Shown here: positions 21,068-33,009 of the stretch, piece by piece
Layout: each line of letters opens with the position of its first letter
Numbering within the stretch: position 1 is the stretch's first letter
From: Thalassia testudinum
Lineage: Eukaryota; Streptophyta; Magnoliopsida; Alismatales; Hydrocharitaceae
Length of the DNA: 64,000 nucleotides
NCBI GenBank assembly: GCA_037157565.1
Contig: JAZHRO010000026.1
Span: 35,144,501-35,208,500, forward strand
Direction: 5' to 3'
Notes under the pieces: model-generated
Told to the model about the DNA's origin: nothing
Seen by the model: only the letters and a program-made list of their open reading frames with translations
The model's database searches: none
Translations under genes and position numbers: made by a program

Positions 21068-23701
21068 TGTTTCGACCTAATCCCAGATCCCTACAGGACC
21101 GGAGACCGATTTGCCTTGACTAATCCTAAGACCTAGTCGTCCAACGAGAAATAACCAAAAGCAGAAAAATATACCACAACCACAAGTACAATGTAACTAA
21201 GCAGAAAATAATATGGAGACAGTAAAGGAAATAGAACGAAATGTCTCATAATATTTCAAGCCATCACAACAACATCAGTGGAAAGTACAACGGAAAAGTA
21301 ACTGAAATGGTATTACATATAACAAACATACTCACTACTACAGAAAGAAATGTGCAGGAACAGAAAACGTCAACAGCTAAGGTTGGGCTCGATTAGGCCC
21401 AGCTCCCTCTGCAGCCGGTGGTGCTGGCTACTCAACTCCCCGATTTGAATAAGGCTATAAAATTTCAGAGTCAGCGAACATTGAGTAGAGTGGTGATTAA
21501 GCCATTTATATGCAATTAAGACAAGCCTAATTATTAATTTTATTTTAGCTCAACCAAGTAGTTCTAATTTGTGTGCTCCTTTATTCATCTAGTCATTTCT
21601 TGATCTAGTCGGTTCCTCACAGGAACGATCTTGATTGCAGTCTTTTCCGTGATGTAGGATGTACAAGTGGTGCTCTCTTAGTCAAGAGAGTCCCTTGTGG
21701 TAATCCTACATCCAGTCAACCACCTCGAGGTCACGGTCGCGACGTAGCGATGACTATGGCAAGAGTGATAAGCGCACGGGTAGTTATCCCGCGCTGGCAT
21801 GTGGTCAGTCATTTCCGCTAGTGGGTACGGCTAAAGATATAGCATGGAACAGTACAGGGCCTTGCCCTCGAATTAGAACAGGGGTCTCGCCCCTCCACAG
21901 TTCGCGTACCCTTGTCCGACTATCCTGGTTTACCTTAGTGGGCCTAACAAGAGTCGGTGTAGGGCAGCTGGTCTTAACCCCGAGCCCCGTGGGGTGGCTA
22001 GCTCCCTCCCTACACTAAGTATCTCACCTCGGTACCACGTACATGAGGGCCAAACAGAAGTCGGTGTAGATTGACTAGGCCTAACCCTGAGGCTCAACCC
22101 AAAGGGGTGACTAGCTCCCCTCTACACTAAAGGGACAGTTGCTCTCCTTGGTACCGCATACATAAGGGCCAGCTCACTTCCCATCTACTTACTATGTAGA
22201 GGAGTCATTTTCCTAATTCCTCTTAGGATTCATGCTTATATCCCGTTCATTCTATTTTCCAACATTCACATCTCACTATTCACATTACAGGTTTCATTCG
22301 TATATCAGGCAGCTCGTGTTTTTCTAAAGAAAGAATCACATCAATGGAATAATACATTTGCTAGAAAATTGGTTTAACATGCATCTCAGGAAAGACAGTG
22401 TAGCTTGAGCAAGATTCATTCATTTCTGCCCTAGAGTTCATTTCACACCCTAGGGTTCAAGTAAGTTATTCTAAACATGCACTTAGTTTTATTAAATCTT
22501 GATATTAAAGCAAACCACTCTACCGGGAAACACGGGAGGAATGGGGGCTAGAACTGTAGGTCCTGTCGCCTTCACTTGTCCCGCATGCTCAATTGGCTGG
22601 AGACCTATACAATTGACCAACCATATTAAACGAGTCCAAACCTATATACAAGTGACACTAACTCGTAGAGAAACTCAAGCGAAAAATAATGATACTTCGT
22701 TTGCGAAAATCTGATTCCATTTGGGCCCTAAACGAGCCAAAAACACGTATGATGTCTAAAATCAGACATCTGGGACTAGACCCAGACGTCTTAAACGAGC
22801 TCAGAACCCACCTTTCTTTCTTGTGGTTTCCTTAGACGTTCGAACTCCTCTATAATCGTCTGAGGGAAGTCCCAGATGTTAGACTCTCCTTCTGATCGTC
22901 TAGGGGTATAGTCAGATGTCTGTTGATGTGTCTAGACATCTAAAAGTACCTTGAAGGGCGTATCATGTGCCTTTCCAACGCTCTGCACCTGTGTACGCAT
23001 GCACAGAGCCAAAAATGGATAAGCATCCTATGGTAAGGCCTGCATGGCTGGAAACCGTGCAGAACACATACCTTGGCACTAAGCGTGCTTTTAGACGTCT
23101 GGCTTCATCTCCGGACGTCTCTCTGCTACCCCAGACGTCTGGGAGATGCTCCAGACGTCTGATATTGGAAAATATCCAGTACGTAGAACTCTCCCGTGAG
23201 CTTCTTCTCTGCACTAACTCCTTCATGTCGCCTGCAACTGCTACGCCAGCAGCCTCAGGAGCTTCGCGTCCTCCTCCTCTTCACATGACTCCCTCGGCTC
23301 CTGCGGCTCCTCGATCCACGACTCCTCGAGCTTCCATGAGCTTTCTCCTTCTCTCCCATGCTCTCCCCTTCTTCGCTCACACTCTCTCCCTCTCTCCCTC
23401 TCCTCCACTCGTGAGCTTCTCCCACACTCGTGGCTGCATGGGACAGGGAGGGGCGGATGTTAAGGGATGAAGGTGGAGGCTGTGGTGATTGAGAGGGAGG
23501 AGGGGGTTGGGTTTAAATAGAAGGTGTTTAGGGTTTTGGGTGAGGAGGCCGGAGGAGAGAAAATACGTGTGTGTCGCATGCATGCGAAAGGCAAAAGCAC
23601 GTATGGTTTTCCCCACTTTTAGACGTCTGAGCATCAATCCAGATATCTGATGAATACTCCAGATGTCTTATCCACCCTAAGTGCAGCGGGCCATTTCAAC
23701 G
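21068..23701 (-). repeat. E2 5' LTR, also the 3' LTR of truncated E3
   Basis: On the left it borders the primer site of E2, making it E2's 5' LTR. On the right it borders sequence homologous to the 3' end of a chromovirus internal region, making it at the same time the 3' LTR of E3. It begins TGTTTCGACC and ends CCATTTCAAC(G). Confidence 0.85.
23512..23519 (-). promoter_or_regulatory. TATA box, E2 5' LTR
   Basis: Plus-strand TTTAAATA (minus TATTTAAA) in the same context as 16088-16095. This is the copy that would drive E2 transcription. Confidence 0.5.
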
Positions 23702-24720
23702 TAACAAACTTAAAGGAAGTTTCATCCTCGAAACTTGAGCCAAGTAGGATACAAAAAAAGAAGCATAAATGCACATAACAAACTTAAAGAGGATCAAAGT
23801 AGGTTAGAAGAGACGTACCCTCAAAAAGTTACGGGTGCTGCTCTCGCATTGCCATCTCAGGCTCCCAAGTTGCCTCCTCGTACCACTGGCTTCTCCATAG
23901 GACTTTCATCAGTGATACCTAATTCTGTCTTAGACTCCGGATGGCTTTGTCTAGTATCTGCACTAGCCTCTCGGGATAGGTCAGGTCGTCTCCCACCTCG
24001 ACGCTCTCGTGGCTCAGAACGTGGCTGGGATCAGTGACGTACTTCCTGAGGTTGGACACATGGAACACGTCATGCACTCAAAAGAGTTGGGGAGGAAGGG
24101 CAAGCCGGTAAGCAACGGGTCAAACTCATTCCAAGACCTCAAAGGGTCCCACAAACCTCGATGCAAGCTTCCCTTTCACCTTAAAATGCTACAAGCCCTT
24201 CATTGGAAAAACACAGAGGAAGACGTGATCCCCAACCTTGAACTGCACTTCCCTGCTCTTCCTATCGGTGTAGCTCTTCTGCCTACTCTCACAGTGCGGA
24301 GTCATCTGTGAATCTGCTCTATCACCTCCTGACTCTGTCGGATCAGCTTGGGGCCAACCTCCCACTTGGTCCCCACCTCGACCCAACTCAAGTGTGCGGT
24401 ACACTTCTTTTCGTACAGAGCCTCGTTATGTGCCATGCCAATGCTCAAATGATAGCTGTTATTGTATGTAAACTCTGCCGGGGGCAAATGCTCCTCCCAG
24501 GAGCCTCTCTTGTCTAGTACACAAGCGCGTAGGAGGTCCTCGAGTGTCTGTATGGTGCACTCTGATTGCCCATCGGTTTGCCAGTGGTAGGCGGTATTGA
24601 ACCTCAGACAGGTCCCTAATGCCAGCTGAAATTCTGCCCAGAACTGGGAAGTGAAACGAGTATCCCTGTCGGATACGATCTCGCGAGGGACTCCGTGCAG
24701 GCGCACCACATCTCTGATGT
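23702..24720 (-). pseudogene. E3: truncated chromovirus internal region (integrase C-terminus)
   Basis: Homologous to the 3' end of the E2 internal region. It includes the post-LTR block (AACAAACTTAAAGGAAG on the plus strand), a broken integrase tail and the integrase core with IVSDRDTRFTSQFW and TDGQSE (second D and the E at D-X35-E). One proline of YHPQTDG is changed to tryptophan. Homology stops at about 24720. The ORF continues for about 15 unrelated codons to 24763, a chimera made by the breakpoint. Confidence 0.85.
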
Positions 24721-25888
24721 AGGAAGGATTACTTAGGATCTTTAGATATGTTTTGAGCCTCAATTTGAGTTTAAATGGGTTTTAGACAATTTTATGAATG
24801 TTTGCGGTGGTTGAGATTGATTGTCCAAAGAATTGGTTTTTGTCCATCTGATATTGATTTGAATGAAGATTTTGAATGTCTTTGCAATGGATTTAACCTC
24901 AGATTTTTATGGGATTCATGGATCAGTTGGTATTTGTAGTTAATGGGATCTTAGATCTGACTTTTCACATCTGAGAAGATTTTCTGGCACATACCTACAT
25001 GCACAGGTAAGGACTCCACCTTCCTTAATGAACACTAGGGTTGAATTTTAAATTCACAAGGTCTTTCCCGACACTGTGTAGTGTGAACCAAGGTTACTTA
25101 GACTCCTAAGCCAAAGCAAACTAGTGAATCCTGTACTGGTACTCAAATACAAGAATACGTCCTAGGTTAGGAGAGATCGTGGTCTATCTTGTCAAAGCTT
25201 AAAGTGTATTAAGCCAAAGCTTGAGCGAATCAAGCTATAGTGGCCCGGAAAGTCTAACCAGCAAAAGTTGAATGTCCATAAACACTTATTCTATTTTTGT
25301 TTTCAGCTATAAGATCATACTTAAACACTTATATTCTTTTCAATTGCTTTTCCTCTCAAGATTTTCTATAGATTCTCCCTCAACAATAAAGATCAGGTCC
25401 CTTATTGTATTTTTGGAATTTTTTGTTTATGTAATTGTTTTGTATTTTTGACTTTGTAATTTTTGTTTCAAAATTTTCAAAAAATTTCAACTTTTTAGGT
25501 ATTTTTTATAATACTATACTATATACACTACAGGTGTGTTTACAATTGCATTTTAGTAAATGATTCACCATTTACGCCCCTCATGCTTAAATGATGCAAT
25601 GTCCTCATTGTATGAATAGGGTGGATGTAAATGCATGCTCTACTTTTCACTATCTTAGACTGGGTCATGGAAGAAAGTTGGAATGAGGAGTTAAAAATCT
25701 CTGTGCGGACGATTTCAAGTCTGATACAAGATCGGAGTGGAAAGTCGGGCTAAGAAATGAAATGCATGACATATGTGACAATGAATGTATGGTAAAAAAT
25801 GCAAAGGTAAACACCTAATGCAAAAATGAAAAACAAGAAAGGTGGAAACAATTATATACAAAGGAAAGGTTTGCTAAGTTTAATGCCT
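24721..25888 (-). other. E4 3' non-coding region
   Basis: No ORF of note. It lies downstream of the E4 integrase and upstream of the E3 breakpoint. No 3' LTR of E4 is recognisable here, so E4 seems to have lost it when the E3/E4 junction formed. Confidence 0.5.
25550..25615 (-). other. Athila-type post-pol motif in E4
   Basis: The minus strand carries ACAATGAGGACATTGCATCA then TTTAAGCATGAGGGGCG. A close variant follows the ORF in E5 (near 30050-30090), E6 (near 63218-63255) and, weaker, at 57125-57160. It marks the start of the 3' non-coding region in this group. Confidence 0.6.
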
Positions 25889-27065
25889 TCAACTAGGCGT
25901 AAACCTAGTAGATGTTGTGTCATTAAAAATAGGTTCAAGAAGTTGGAGTGAAATAGTAGAATTGACAAGTCTAAGATCATGTGGCTCAATGAAGCGTTTC
26001 AATCTTTGTCCATTGACAATGAAAGGTTCAGATTTGTCAATCTCAGTGATCTCAACAGCTCTATTGTCAAAGATTCTTAAGATTTTGAAAGGTCCCGTCC
26101 ACTTGGATCTGAGTTTCCCTGGGAAGAGTTTTATTCTTGAGTGAAATAGGACTTTCTGACTAGGGTGAAAGGTTTTCCTACATATGTGATGGTCATGGAA
26201 GGCCTTTAAGTTATCCTTATAAATCCTCGAGCTTTCATAAGATTCATTCCTTAATTCATCAAACTCGGAAATTTGTAGTCTTCTATGATCACCAGCCATC
26301 TCTAAGTCCAAGTTATACTTTCTGATGGCCCAATAGGCTTTGTGCTCAAGTTCTACGAGAAGATGATAGGGTTTCTCGTACACAAGTCTAAATGGAGACA
26401 TGTCTAATAGGATTTTATGAGCTATCCTATATGCCCACAACACATCATAAAAGCGGGAAGACCAATCCTTTCTATCAGGTCGGATGGTAGTCTGTAAAAT
26501 CTTTTTGATCTCCTGGTTGGACAATTTTGCCAGTCCATTTGTTTGAGGGTGATAAGGTGTAGCAATCCTATGTGAAACCCCATACTTCTGTAGTAGGGAC
26601 TGGAAGTGGATGTTCCTAAAATGAGACCCTCCATCACTAATGATGGCTTTTGGTACCCCAAATCTACAAAAGATGTAATCTTGAACAAACTGGTTTACAA
26701 TCTTGTGATCATTTGTTCTTGTGGGGATGACTTCAATCCATTTAGAAACATAATCAACTTCCAATAAGATATCTCGAAACCATAGGAATTTGGAAAAGGT
26801 CCCATGAAGTCAATGCCCCAGATAACAAAGACTTCGCATACTAAAATCAGGTTCAAGGGCATCATGTCTTGGCTGCCAATACTACCGAGAGACTGACAGC
26901 ATGAACATGCCCTACTATATTCGTATGCGTCTTTGAAAAGTGTGGGCCATAAGAAATCTCTCTACAAAATCTTAACAGTGGTCTTTTTGCCAAAGAAGTG
27001 ACCTCCACAAGCCTGATCATGGTAGAACGATAGAATGCTTTCTATCTTCTTGTCGGGGACACACT
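25889..27065 (-). pseudogene. E4 Athila-type integrase, catalytic Glu changed to Lys
   Basis: The zinc-binding part is read at 26820-27060 as FYHDQACGGHFFGKKT and ACSCCQ, with one stop between. The first catalytic D is in WGIDFMGPF. The open 291-codon part begins VDYVSKWIEVIPT and has AIISDGGSHF (second D) and YHPQTNGLAKLSNQEIK. Counting 36 residues from the D of ISDGG reaches the K of LAK, where Athila/gypsy integrases have E. The C-terminus has VELEHKAYWAIR and KWTGPFKILRIF, typical of Athila. Confidence 0.85.
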
Positions 27066-27169
27066 TCCTAATGATCTGGTCATTACAAGATTTGAATAAC
27101 CAAAGTTTTTCCCAAAACCAATGACTAGCTTCGACTCTAAATTTGTTGATTTGGGATTTAATTCAACCA

Positions 27170-27383
27170 TTGGGCACTACACTAGAAGCCAAGTAGTTGA
27201 CAATGTTAGCATACCAAGGAAGATCAGAATGGATGACTGCAATTGCTCGTCAGGGAAGTTATTTGTGATAGGAAGTGAAGGAGATATCGCTTTATAATTA
27301 AGGCAGGATAAGTGGTCAGTTACTACATTAAGCTTCACAGCTTTGTCACGAATCTCTAAATCAAACTCCTGCAACAGCAGGAT
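27170..27383 (-). pseudogene. E4 RNase H, downstream half
   Basis: Encodes LLLQEFDLEIRDKAVKLN and VTDHLSCLN, the end of the Athila RNase H domain. The upstream half lies at 34670-34809, on the other side of E5. Confidence 0.8.
27379..27383. repeat. E5 target-site duplication, left (AGGAT)
   Basis: Directly precedes the E5 LTR start TGACCACACG; identical to 34670-34674. Confidence 0.95.
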
Positions 27384-27644
27384 TGACCACACGTGTTTCA
27401 CGAGTTTGAAATTAAGATTACAAGTAACCTGTCGTCGTAGTTGCAAAACATATGGTCAAATAAAATTTATACCGAAACTCCAAGGGAGTTCTAGGTCAAA
27501 CACGGGGAAGCGAATATTTGGTTTTGAAAGTCTGTGTTTCTCTTTTTATTTGTTTATTTCATTTTTGTCTTTTCTAATTTTTTTGGTATTTTTAATAGGG
27601 CAAGAGATTAGGTCGATGAAAACTTGATCTACTTGCAAAAATGT

Positions 27645-27676
27645 AAGAGAGAGAGGGAGAAAGAGAGAGAGAAATA
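27645..27676. repeat. (GA)n-rich simple repeat
   Basis: GAGAGAGAGGGAGAAAGAGAGA-type tract in the E5 LTR; the partner tract is at 33433-33466. Confidence 0.9.
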
Positions 27677-28062
27677 ATCATCCATTCATGAACAACTGCA
27701 AAAGTAGGAAAACTACACTACAAAAGTGTAAAAAGATAGAAAGAGGTGAGAGAAATCCCCCTCGATGGTTGCTCGGAGGATGACTTACTCTGACATCGCC
27801 TGGAGGAAGGTGGTGAGGAGTAGGATGAAGGAGGATGGAGCTGGAGGATGGGGCAGGATGGCGTTGTGGTGAGGATCTTCTTTCTGAAGGGCGATGAGAA
27901 GACGACTACGGGATGCTCCACGAATGGGGATGAGGGGAGGGAAAGCTATTTGATTTTCTACTCTAGAGGAGCATCCCAGGCTTGGGACAAGCTCTCTCTA
28001 GAGCCATGGAGGTGGTGAGCGGAAGAAAGGAAGAGAAGGTTTGGAATGGTGGTGGGTAGGTC

Positions 28063-28070
28063 CTTTTATA
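28063..28070 (-). promoter_or_regulatory. TATA box, E5 3' LTR
   Basis: Minus-strand CACTATAAAAGGACC, a canonical plant LTR TATA box; conserved at 33872-33879. Confidence 0.7.
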
Positions 28071-28230
28071 GTGGAGGATGAAGAACAAATTTGCATCTGG
28101 GTCATTACTAACGTCCATAAACGTTGCTGTAGCTGTCACTGAAGATCCACCCTTCAATTCCTCTTATTGGCGCGCGCATCGCGTGCTGCGTGCTTCATGT
28201 GCTCGTGCTTCTCGCGTCATGTTGCGCACT

Positions 28231-28396
28231 CGATCTGAGCACCGTGGCACCCTCTACAAAAGAAAGAAGAATGGATGGCCAAGTGGCGCACCCTCTATAA
28301 AAGAAAGAAGAATGGATGGCCAGGTGGCGCCACGTGGCACCACGTGGCCATCTATTCTTCTTTCTTTTGTAGAGGGTGCCATGGTGCTCAGATCGA
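28231..28396. repeat. Long hairpin with tandem arm in the E5 3' LTR
   Basis: The left arm (28231-28281) pairs with the right arm (28346-28396), roughly 51 bp each with few mismatches. Part of the left arm is repeated in tandem at about 28288-28328. The central block contains the CACGTG-centred palindrome. The 5' LTR has only the right arm. Confidence 0.8.
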
Positions 28397-29351
28397 GATG
28401 ATTCCCATGCTGCTGGACTGAGATCGTCGCTTCAGATCCATCCGTACGGTCGTATTTTCCATCCAAAACCAGTATGGATGTCGCATTGCCCCCTGTTCGT
28501 TGATCTTCCTTGGACTTCGTATGATGCTACGATTTTTCGATCTAGACGATTTCAGAGGCATTAGACTTCGATTGTCGTCTTAATCAGATCCGTACGGTCC
28601 GATCATCCATCCGAGGCCCTGAAATAAGTCTTCTTCTCTCCTGACTATAAAAAGGACCTAATTAACCTAAAATATATACAACTACTCTAAATGCAAAATG
28701 ATGCATGTTAAGCAATATTTATAACATGAAATGCAAATATAAGTCTAGAAATATGCATGAATAGGCATTTTAACCTAAAGAGATGTGTCTATATCATATC
28801 TCCATGCCTATCTTTTGCTAGTCCCTAGCAAAATTAAACTATATGCTATATATAAAATCAAAATTAGGATTAGATTACTTAGGTCTAAGTCGTTTATTAA
28901 CAATAGAAAATTTCAACTATAGTCCTAAACTACGAAGACTCAACAGTACCTGGGTGCCTGCCAGAATGCAGACCGCCCAAGTCCTCTCCTTATTTGAAAA
29001 GGGAAGATACATTTTTTTTTCTTTTCTAATTTTTTATACTTTTGGAGTTTAAGAGTTCCGGGATAACTTTTTACGGCTACCCAACCCGCCTAAGACTCGA
29101 AAAGGACTCTAAGTGCTAAGCATCTTGTGAAAATAGTGAAAGACTCACTAGACGACCGTTAAAATGGACTTCGGGTTTCTACGACCCTAGGTGACCTTGC
29201 CTAGAGGTTTATCTTTTCGAACGGTAGCTTTCTCCCTACTTCTTTTATTTATGGGGTCAACACAAGCGTGAACCCAGTGTATATCTTCCCAGTTTATTCT
29301 ACTTCCCCACTTCTTCCCTAAGTGTTTTGGGAATTATTATGCATTTTTTTG

Positions 29352-29415
29352 TGAGCTGGGTTCTGGACAACCGGCCAATGGGCTGTTACCCACGGTAACT
29401 TGCCAGCCATACTCG
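29352..29415 (-). repeat. E5 internal repeat copy B
   Basis: The minus strand has TATGGCTGGCAAGTTACC, GTGGGTAACAGCCCAT and GGTTGTCCAGAACCCAGCTC. It pairs with copy A at 29572-29630 and with both E6 copies. Confidence 0.75.
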
Positions 29416-29571
29416 TGCGGTGAAGTGTGATTTTGTTTATTTTTTATTTTTTTCTCCTTTTTCTATTTTTTTTCTTTTTCTTTTTGTTTGTTTATTATTA
29501 TTATTATTTTTAAGTAGGTGGCTTCCTTGATCTAAGATTTACCTAAAGGTAATACAATGAAAATGGTCATG

Positions 29572-29630
29572 TGACTGGGCTTTGAACAATTGACCGATGA
29601 GCTGTTACCATCGACAACTTGCCAGCCATA
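29572..29630 (-). repeat. E5 internal repeat copy A
   Basis: The minus strand has TATGGCTGGCAAGTTGTC, ATGGTAACAGCTCAT and TTGTTCAAAGCCCAGTCAC. It lies about 220 bp from copy B across an A-rich tract. Confidence 0.75.
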
Positions 29631-30206
29631 CCACCCTAGATAGTTCATTAACTACCTAATTTCTGAAGAAACCGTTGAAAAGTGAGTCAGTGCAAAAAAT
29701 GTGTGTAGATTCTTAGGTTTAAAGTCCCCCCAAATCAGAGGGTAGGTTGATAAGTCGCATACTTATCATCCCAATTTATTAGCCAAATTAAAAATGAATT
29801 TGAATTGGCGAGGACTTGAGACTAAGTCTACATTTAAGTGGACACCCAGGCTAATTAAGTCCGAAGACTTGAAGAGTCTAAGTGTTTACGTCCTCTGTAT
29901 CATTTCCTAAAGTCAATAACTTCCAAATGGCTAAGTTCTCTTTTCTTAATTTCTTTCTTTTTTTAAAATCTTTTTGAATTATCAATTTTTTTTAAAAGAA
30001 ACTAAAAGAAATTCTATGGAGTTAACATAATGATTTCAGGAATTGATTATGCACCCCCTATGCCTAAATGATGCAATGTCTTCATTGTAAAAACAAAGAC
30101 ATGAAAAGGGCAGAGTAAACAGAATATCACCTGAATATCGTGAGGAATCCGGTCAGCTCCGTAGAGAACGTGAAATATAAACACGTGCTAAATTTAATGC
30201 CTTCAG

Positions 30207-31918
30207 CTAGGCATAAAATACATACAAGGAAGAAATTGAGAATTCACAAGTACGGGTCAGAATCAAAATAAAAATATTGATTCTCAGACCTGCCAATAGA
30301 AGATGTCTACAGACGTAGACCAGATTATGATGTAGACCCATGCCCCAGGGTTGAGTGGTTCTCAGGTTCTGGATGAAAATCACCCAAAATCGAAGGTTGT
30401 TGTGTTTGCAGGGCCAAACCTGCGGTTTAGTGGTGTGCAACCCAAGACCAAAGTGTCGGACAATGGGTAAAGATGGTTCAATAGGTGCGGTTGTCCACTT
30501 AACATCTAGCTCAGAAAAATAATCAGTTATTTTGAGCTTGGGTTGCACGTGAAAGATATCATAAGGGTCCCAGTAGAAATTAGGTGGTTTCAAGTCAATA
30601 GGTACCCTTAGATCCAAAATCAAAGTTCACTCAGAATTAGCCTCCCAAATTTTTATTTCAACAATTCTATCTTCCAACATCAAGGGCTCAGGCTCCAGGA
30701 CCTCTAGCATATCATTCACCCCATATGATTCTCCCAAGTCCAGAAATCGTGGCTGAATCAAGATTGACTTAGGCACAATGATCTCAGAAGTCAGCTCTTC
30801 GGGGTGTAGATGAGGAATGGGGTCACTGATTGAATCATCAAGTAAATGAGGATTTGAATCCTCCATGTTTGCCCCAACTGAATCAAAATCTTCAATGACA
30901 GGGCTATCAAATGGTTCGTCATGCTCCTCGAGCCCATTTGTCTCACTAAAATCATCTTCTTTAAGCTCAAGTGAAACTTCACTAAGAGATTCCTCACACT
31001 CAGAATCAAAGAATCCATGATCCTCATTTATATATGTCTCAAAATCATGTCATTTCATAGTCTGTGGAGACATATTTTTCGTCATTCCCTGGCTCTAGGA
31101 TCTCGAGTGAGAAACTCGATTCATCCTCAAAGGGTTGCTCTAGCCCAACCTGGTCATCTCCAATCTTAGAATATGTATCCCCCTTGACAGACGCCTGAGC
31201 GGGTTCAGGCATTGGCTCTCCTGAAGAGGGTTCATCTTGAGAATCATCCCAAGATTTGACTAGGGCAACCACAAATTTCATCCTCAACCTCGACAATTTC
31301 CCAAGAAGAAACTCACTTAAGTCCCTATCCCTAACACTTTGGAGCAATTCCAATAAAGAGCTATTCAGCTCACCGATCATTTTTATCATAGGCTCCAATG
31401 CTTCAGTGCATGATGTTGGCTGGGCTTCTAAAGATTGTATGGTGTTCCTTAAGTTAGCCAACACCCTGGATCTGGTTCACCTGAACCAACTGGTTCGGTT
31501 CAAGGTTGGGTGGGTTTGGGCTCATTCTAGGGGAGTCAAGATATTGAGGTTCTCAGGTTCCTCCCTGATAGTAGGTCGTCTCAGGTTGTTCAAAGAATGG
31601 TGGTGACCTATATTAAGCATAAGCCTGGGGAGGGTAAGTGTTATAATCAGCATATCCTTCATGGTTGTAGATCTAGCTAGGTTGATCATCAAAGGGTGGA
31701 GATCTATAATCATTGTAGCTCTGGGAAGGATAGTAATCATAGACTTATTGTCTAGGGTTAGACCCTAGACACTGAGGTCTGGATTCGTATCCCCAATCAA
31801 AGTCATCCCGGCTAGTGGATGGGTAATTACAAGTCAAGTTGAAATAGTAATCATCTTGGGGATAAGTGGTGGTAGGAGGATAGGATGGGAAATGCGTGTA
31901 AGAAGTGGAAGGATACAT
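30207..31918 (-). pseudogene. E5 unknown acidic protein, interrupted by stops
   Basis: I do not recognise this protein. The first AUG after the predicted splice acceptor gives MYPSTSYTHFPSYPPTTTYP. The N-terminal part is rich in Tyr, Pro and Ser, with CLGSNPRQ. The middle has VLANLRNTIQSLEAQ, LSEFLLGKLSRLRMKFVVAL and WDDSQDEP. An acidic stretch and KSILIQPRFLDLGESYGV follow, then LRVPIDLKPPN and RFWVIFIQNLR near the end. The same blocks occur in the same order in E6 (61424-62895). At least five in-frame stops or frameshifts break it. There is no zinc knuckle, protease or polymerase motif. It might be a capsid-like or helper protein of a non-autonomous element; this is inference only. Confidence 0.75.
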
Positions 31919-31955
31919 GGTGAAGTAAGGAGGGAAATCAGAAGAGAAAGGAGCC

Positions 31956-33009
31956 CTGCAATACAAGCAATCAACCCTGGCTTTAGGTGGGTTAGCCTAA
32001 AGACCTATAGACTCTCAGGACCCATCTTGAGATTATAAACGATTTGGTCTACTTTTATCCCGTCAATCCAACCAACTAGAAGGAGGGACTTGGGAGAAGG
32101 TTCTTCCTTTAGCTTGCGCCTCTGGTTCCTAGTGTACCCCCCAGCCGTGGTCGGTTGACGCTACTTCCCTAGCTAGACATCAGATGGACCAGTAGAAGCA
32201 GATTAATCGAAAAAAATCTCAGTCTGAGCCTCGAAGAGAGAATCAATCCTTAAGGCCAACGTCTACTCAATTTTAATTAGGCTTGGGATGATTGTGCTCT
32301 TGGAATGTGATGAGCCCTTTAGATGGGTTGCGCCCTTAATGATCAGTTAAAATGTGTGTGTGTGCATAACCAAGGTTTACAAATAAGGTTATTTGATGAT
32401 GTGTCTTTTAAGGTTTAGCCTTGTTTAGTAGCTTTGAGGGTTTAATTCTTAGGTTGGTTCAATCAAGGTTTAGTAGAACACTCCAAGTTTTGAAAACACG
32501 GGTGATGATATGTTCCTTTAAAAATAAAAAATAATGTGGAGTGCCTTGTTCAACCCTATGAATCAACCCTAAGTGGCAAGTTACTGATGAATAGCTTTTA
32601 ATTTGATTGGTGCAACCTAAACAAATTAATCAATTGACCTATTCGCACCACAGATTAAGGCACACAATGTCTTAGCCTAATCAGATTTCTACTCACTTAT
32701 GTGTTTTGAGTTGAAGTGTACCGGGTCCATAGGTTAGATCCCAGTTAAGTGGTAGAATCAAAGTGGAGTGGTGCGCCTTAAGTTGAGAGTCGTGGGTGTT
32801 AAGGTGTGTCTCTTTTAGAAAATCCCACAATCAGATAACACTTTTTTTATTATTATTTTTTATTTATGTGGATGGCAAGGTAAGTGGAGGTGGCAAACAA
32901 ACAAACAAATCTATATTAGCATTTATAAAAAGGACCTAAGTTGATTTGGGTTTGAGTTATTAGGTTATAGAATGAAAACTAAGGTGGGGGTGGTGTGGGG
33001 GACACTTAC
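31956..33009 (-). other. Predicted intron of E5 (GTAAGT...TTGCAG)
   Basis: The donor follows the leader exon as GAAGGTTTT|GTAAGT. The acceptor reads TTGCTTGTATTGCAG|GGC and sits 38 bp before the ORF start. E6 has the same donor and acceptor contexts and a similar length (990 bp against 1,054 bp). Confidence 0.6.

Larger units (their letters stand above)
2927..23701 (-). mobile_element. E2: chromovirus (Tekay-like) LTR retrotransposon, interrupted by E1
   Basis: Minus-strand Ty3/gypsy element. Its 3' LTR is 2927-2979 plus 13667-16291, its internal region 16292-21067 and its 5' LTR 21068-23701. The LTR ends are TG...CA type, with the right-most base apparently mutated (CAACG for CAACA). The internal region has a Met-initiator primer site and degenerate gag, protease, RT, RNase H and integrase. 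By eye the LTRs differ at about 9-10% of roughly 270 compared positions, more than E1's, which agrees with E1 being nested inside E2. No matching target duplication is seen, because the right side continues into another internal region (E3). Confidence 0.85.
27384..28796 (-). repeat. E5 3' LTR (1,413 bp)
   Basis: TGACCACACGTG...CTATATCA on the plus strand. It shares ends and most of its sequence with 33173-34669 but differs in one central block, where it has a hairpin with a tandem duplication (28231-28396). Confidence 0.92.
28797..30100 (-). other. E5 3' non-coding region
   Basis: About 1.3 kb between the post-ORF motif and the 3' LTR. It holds two copies of a roughly 60-bp repeat separated by a T-rich (minus-strand A-rich) tract, and ends GGCATGGAGATA immediately before the LTR, the likely polypurine priming site. 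Confidence 0.6.
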
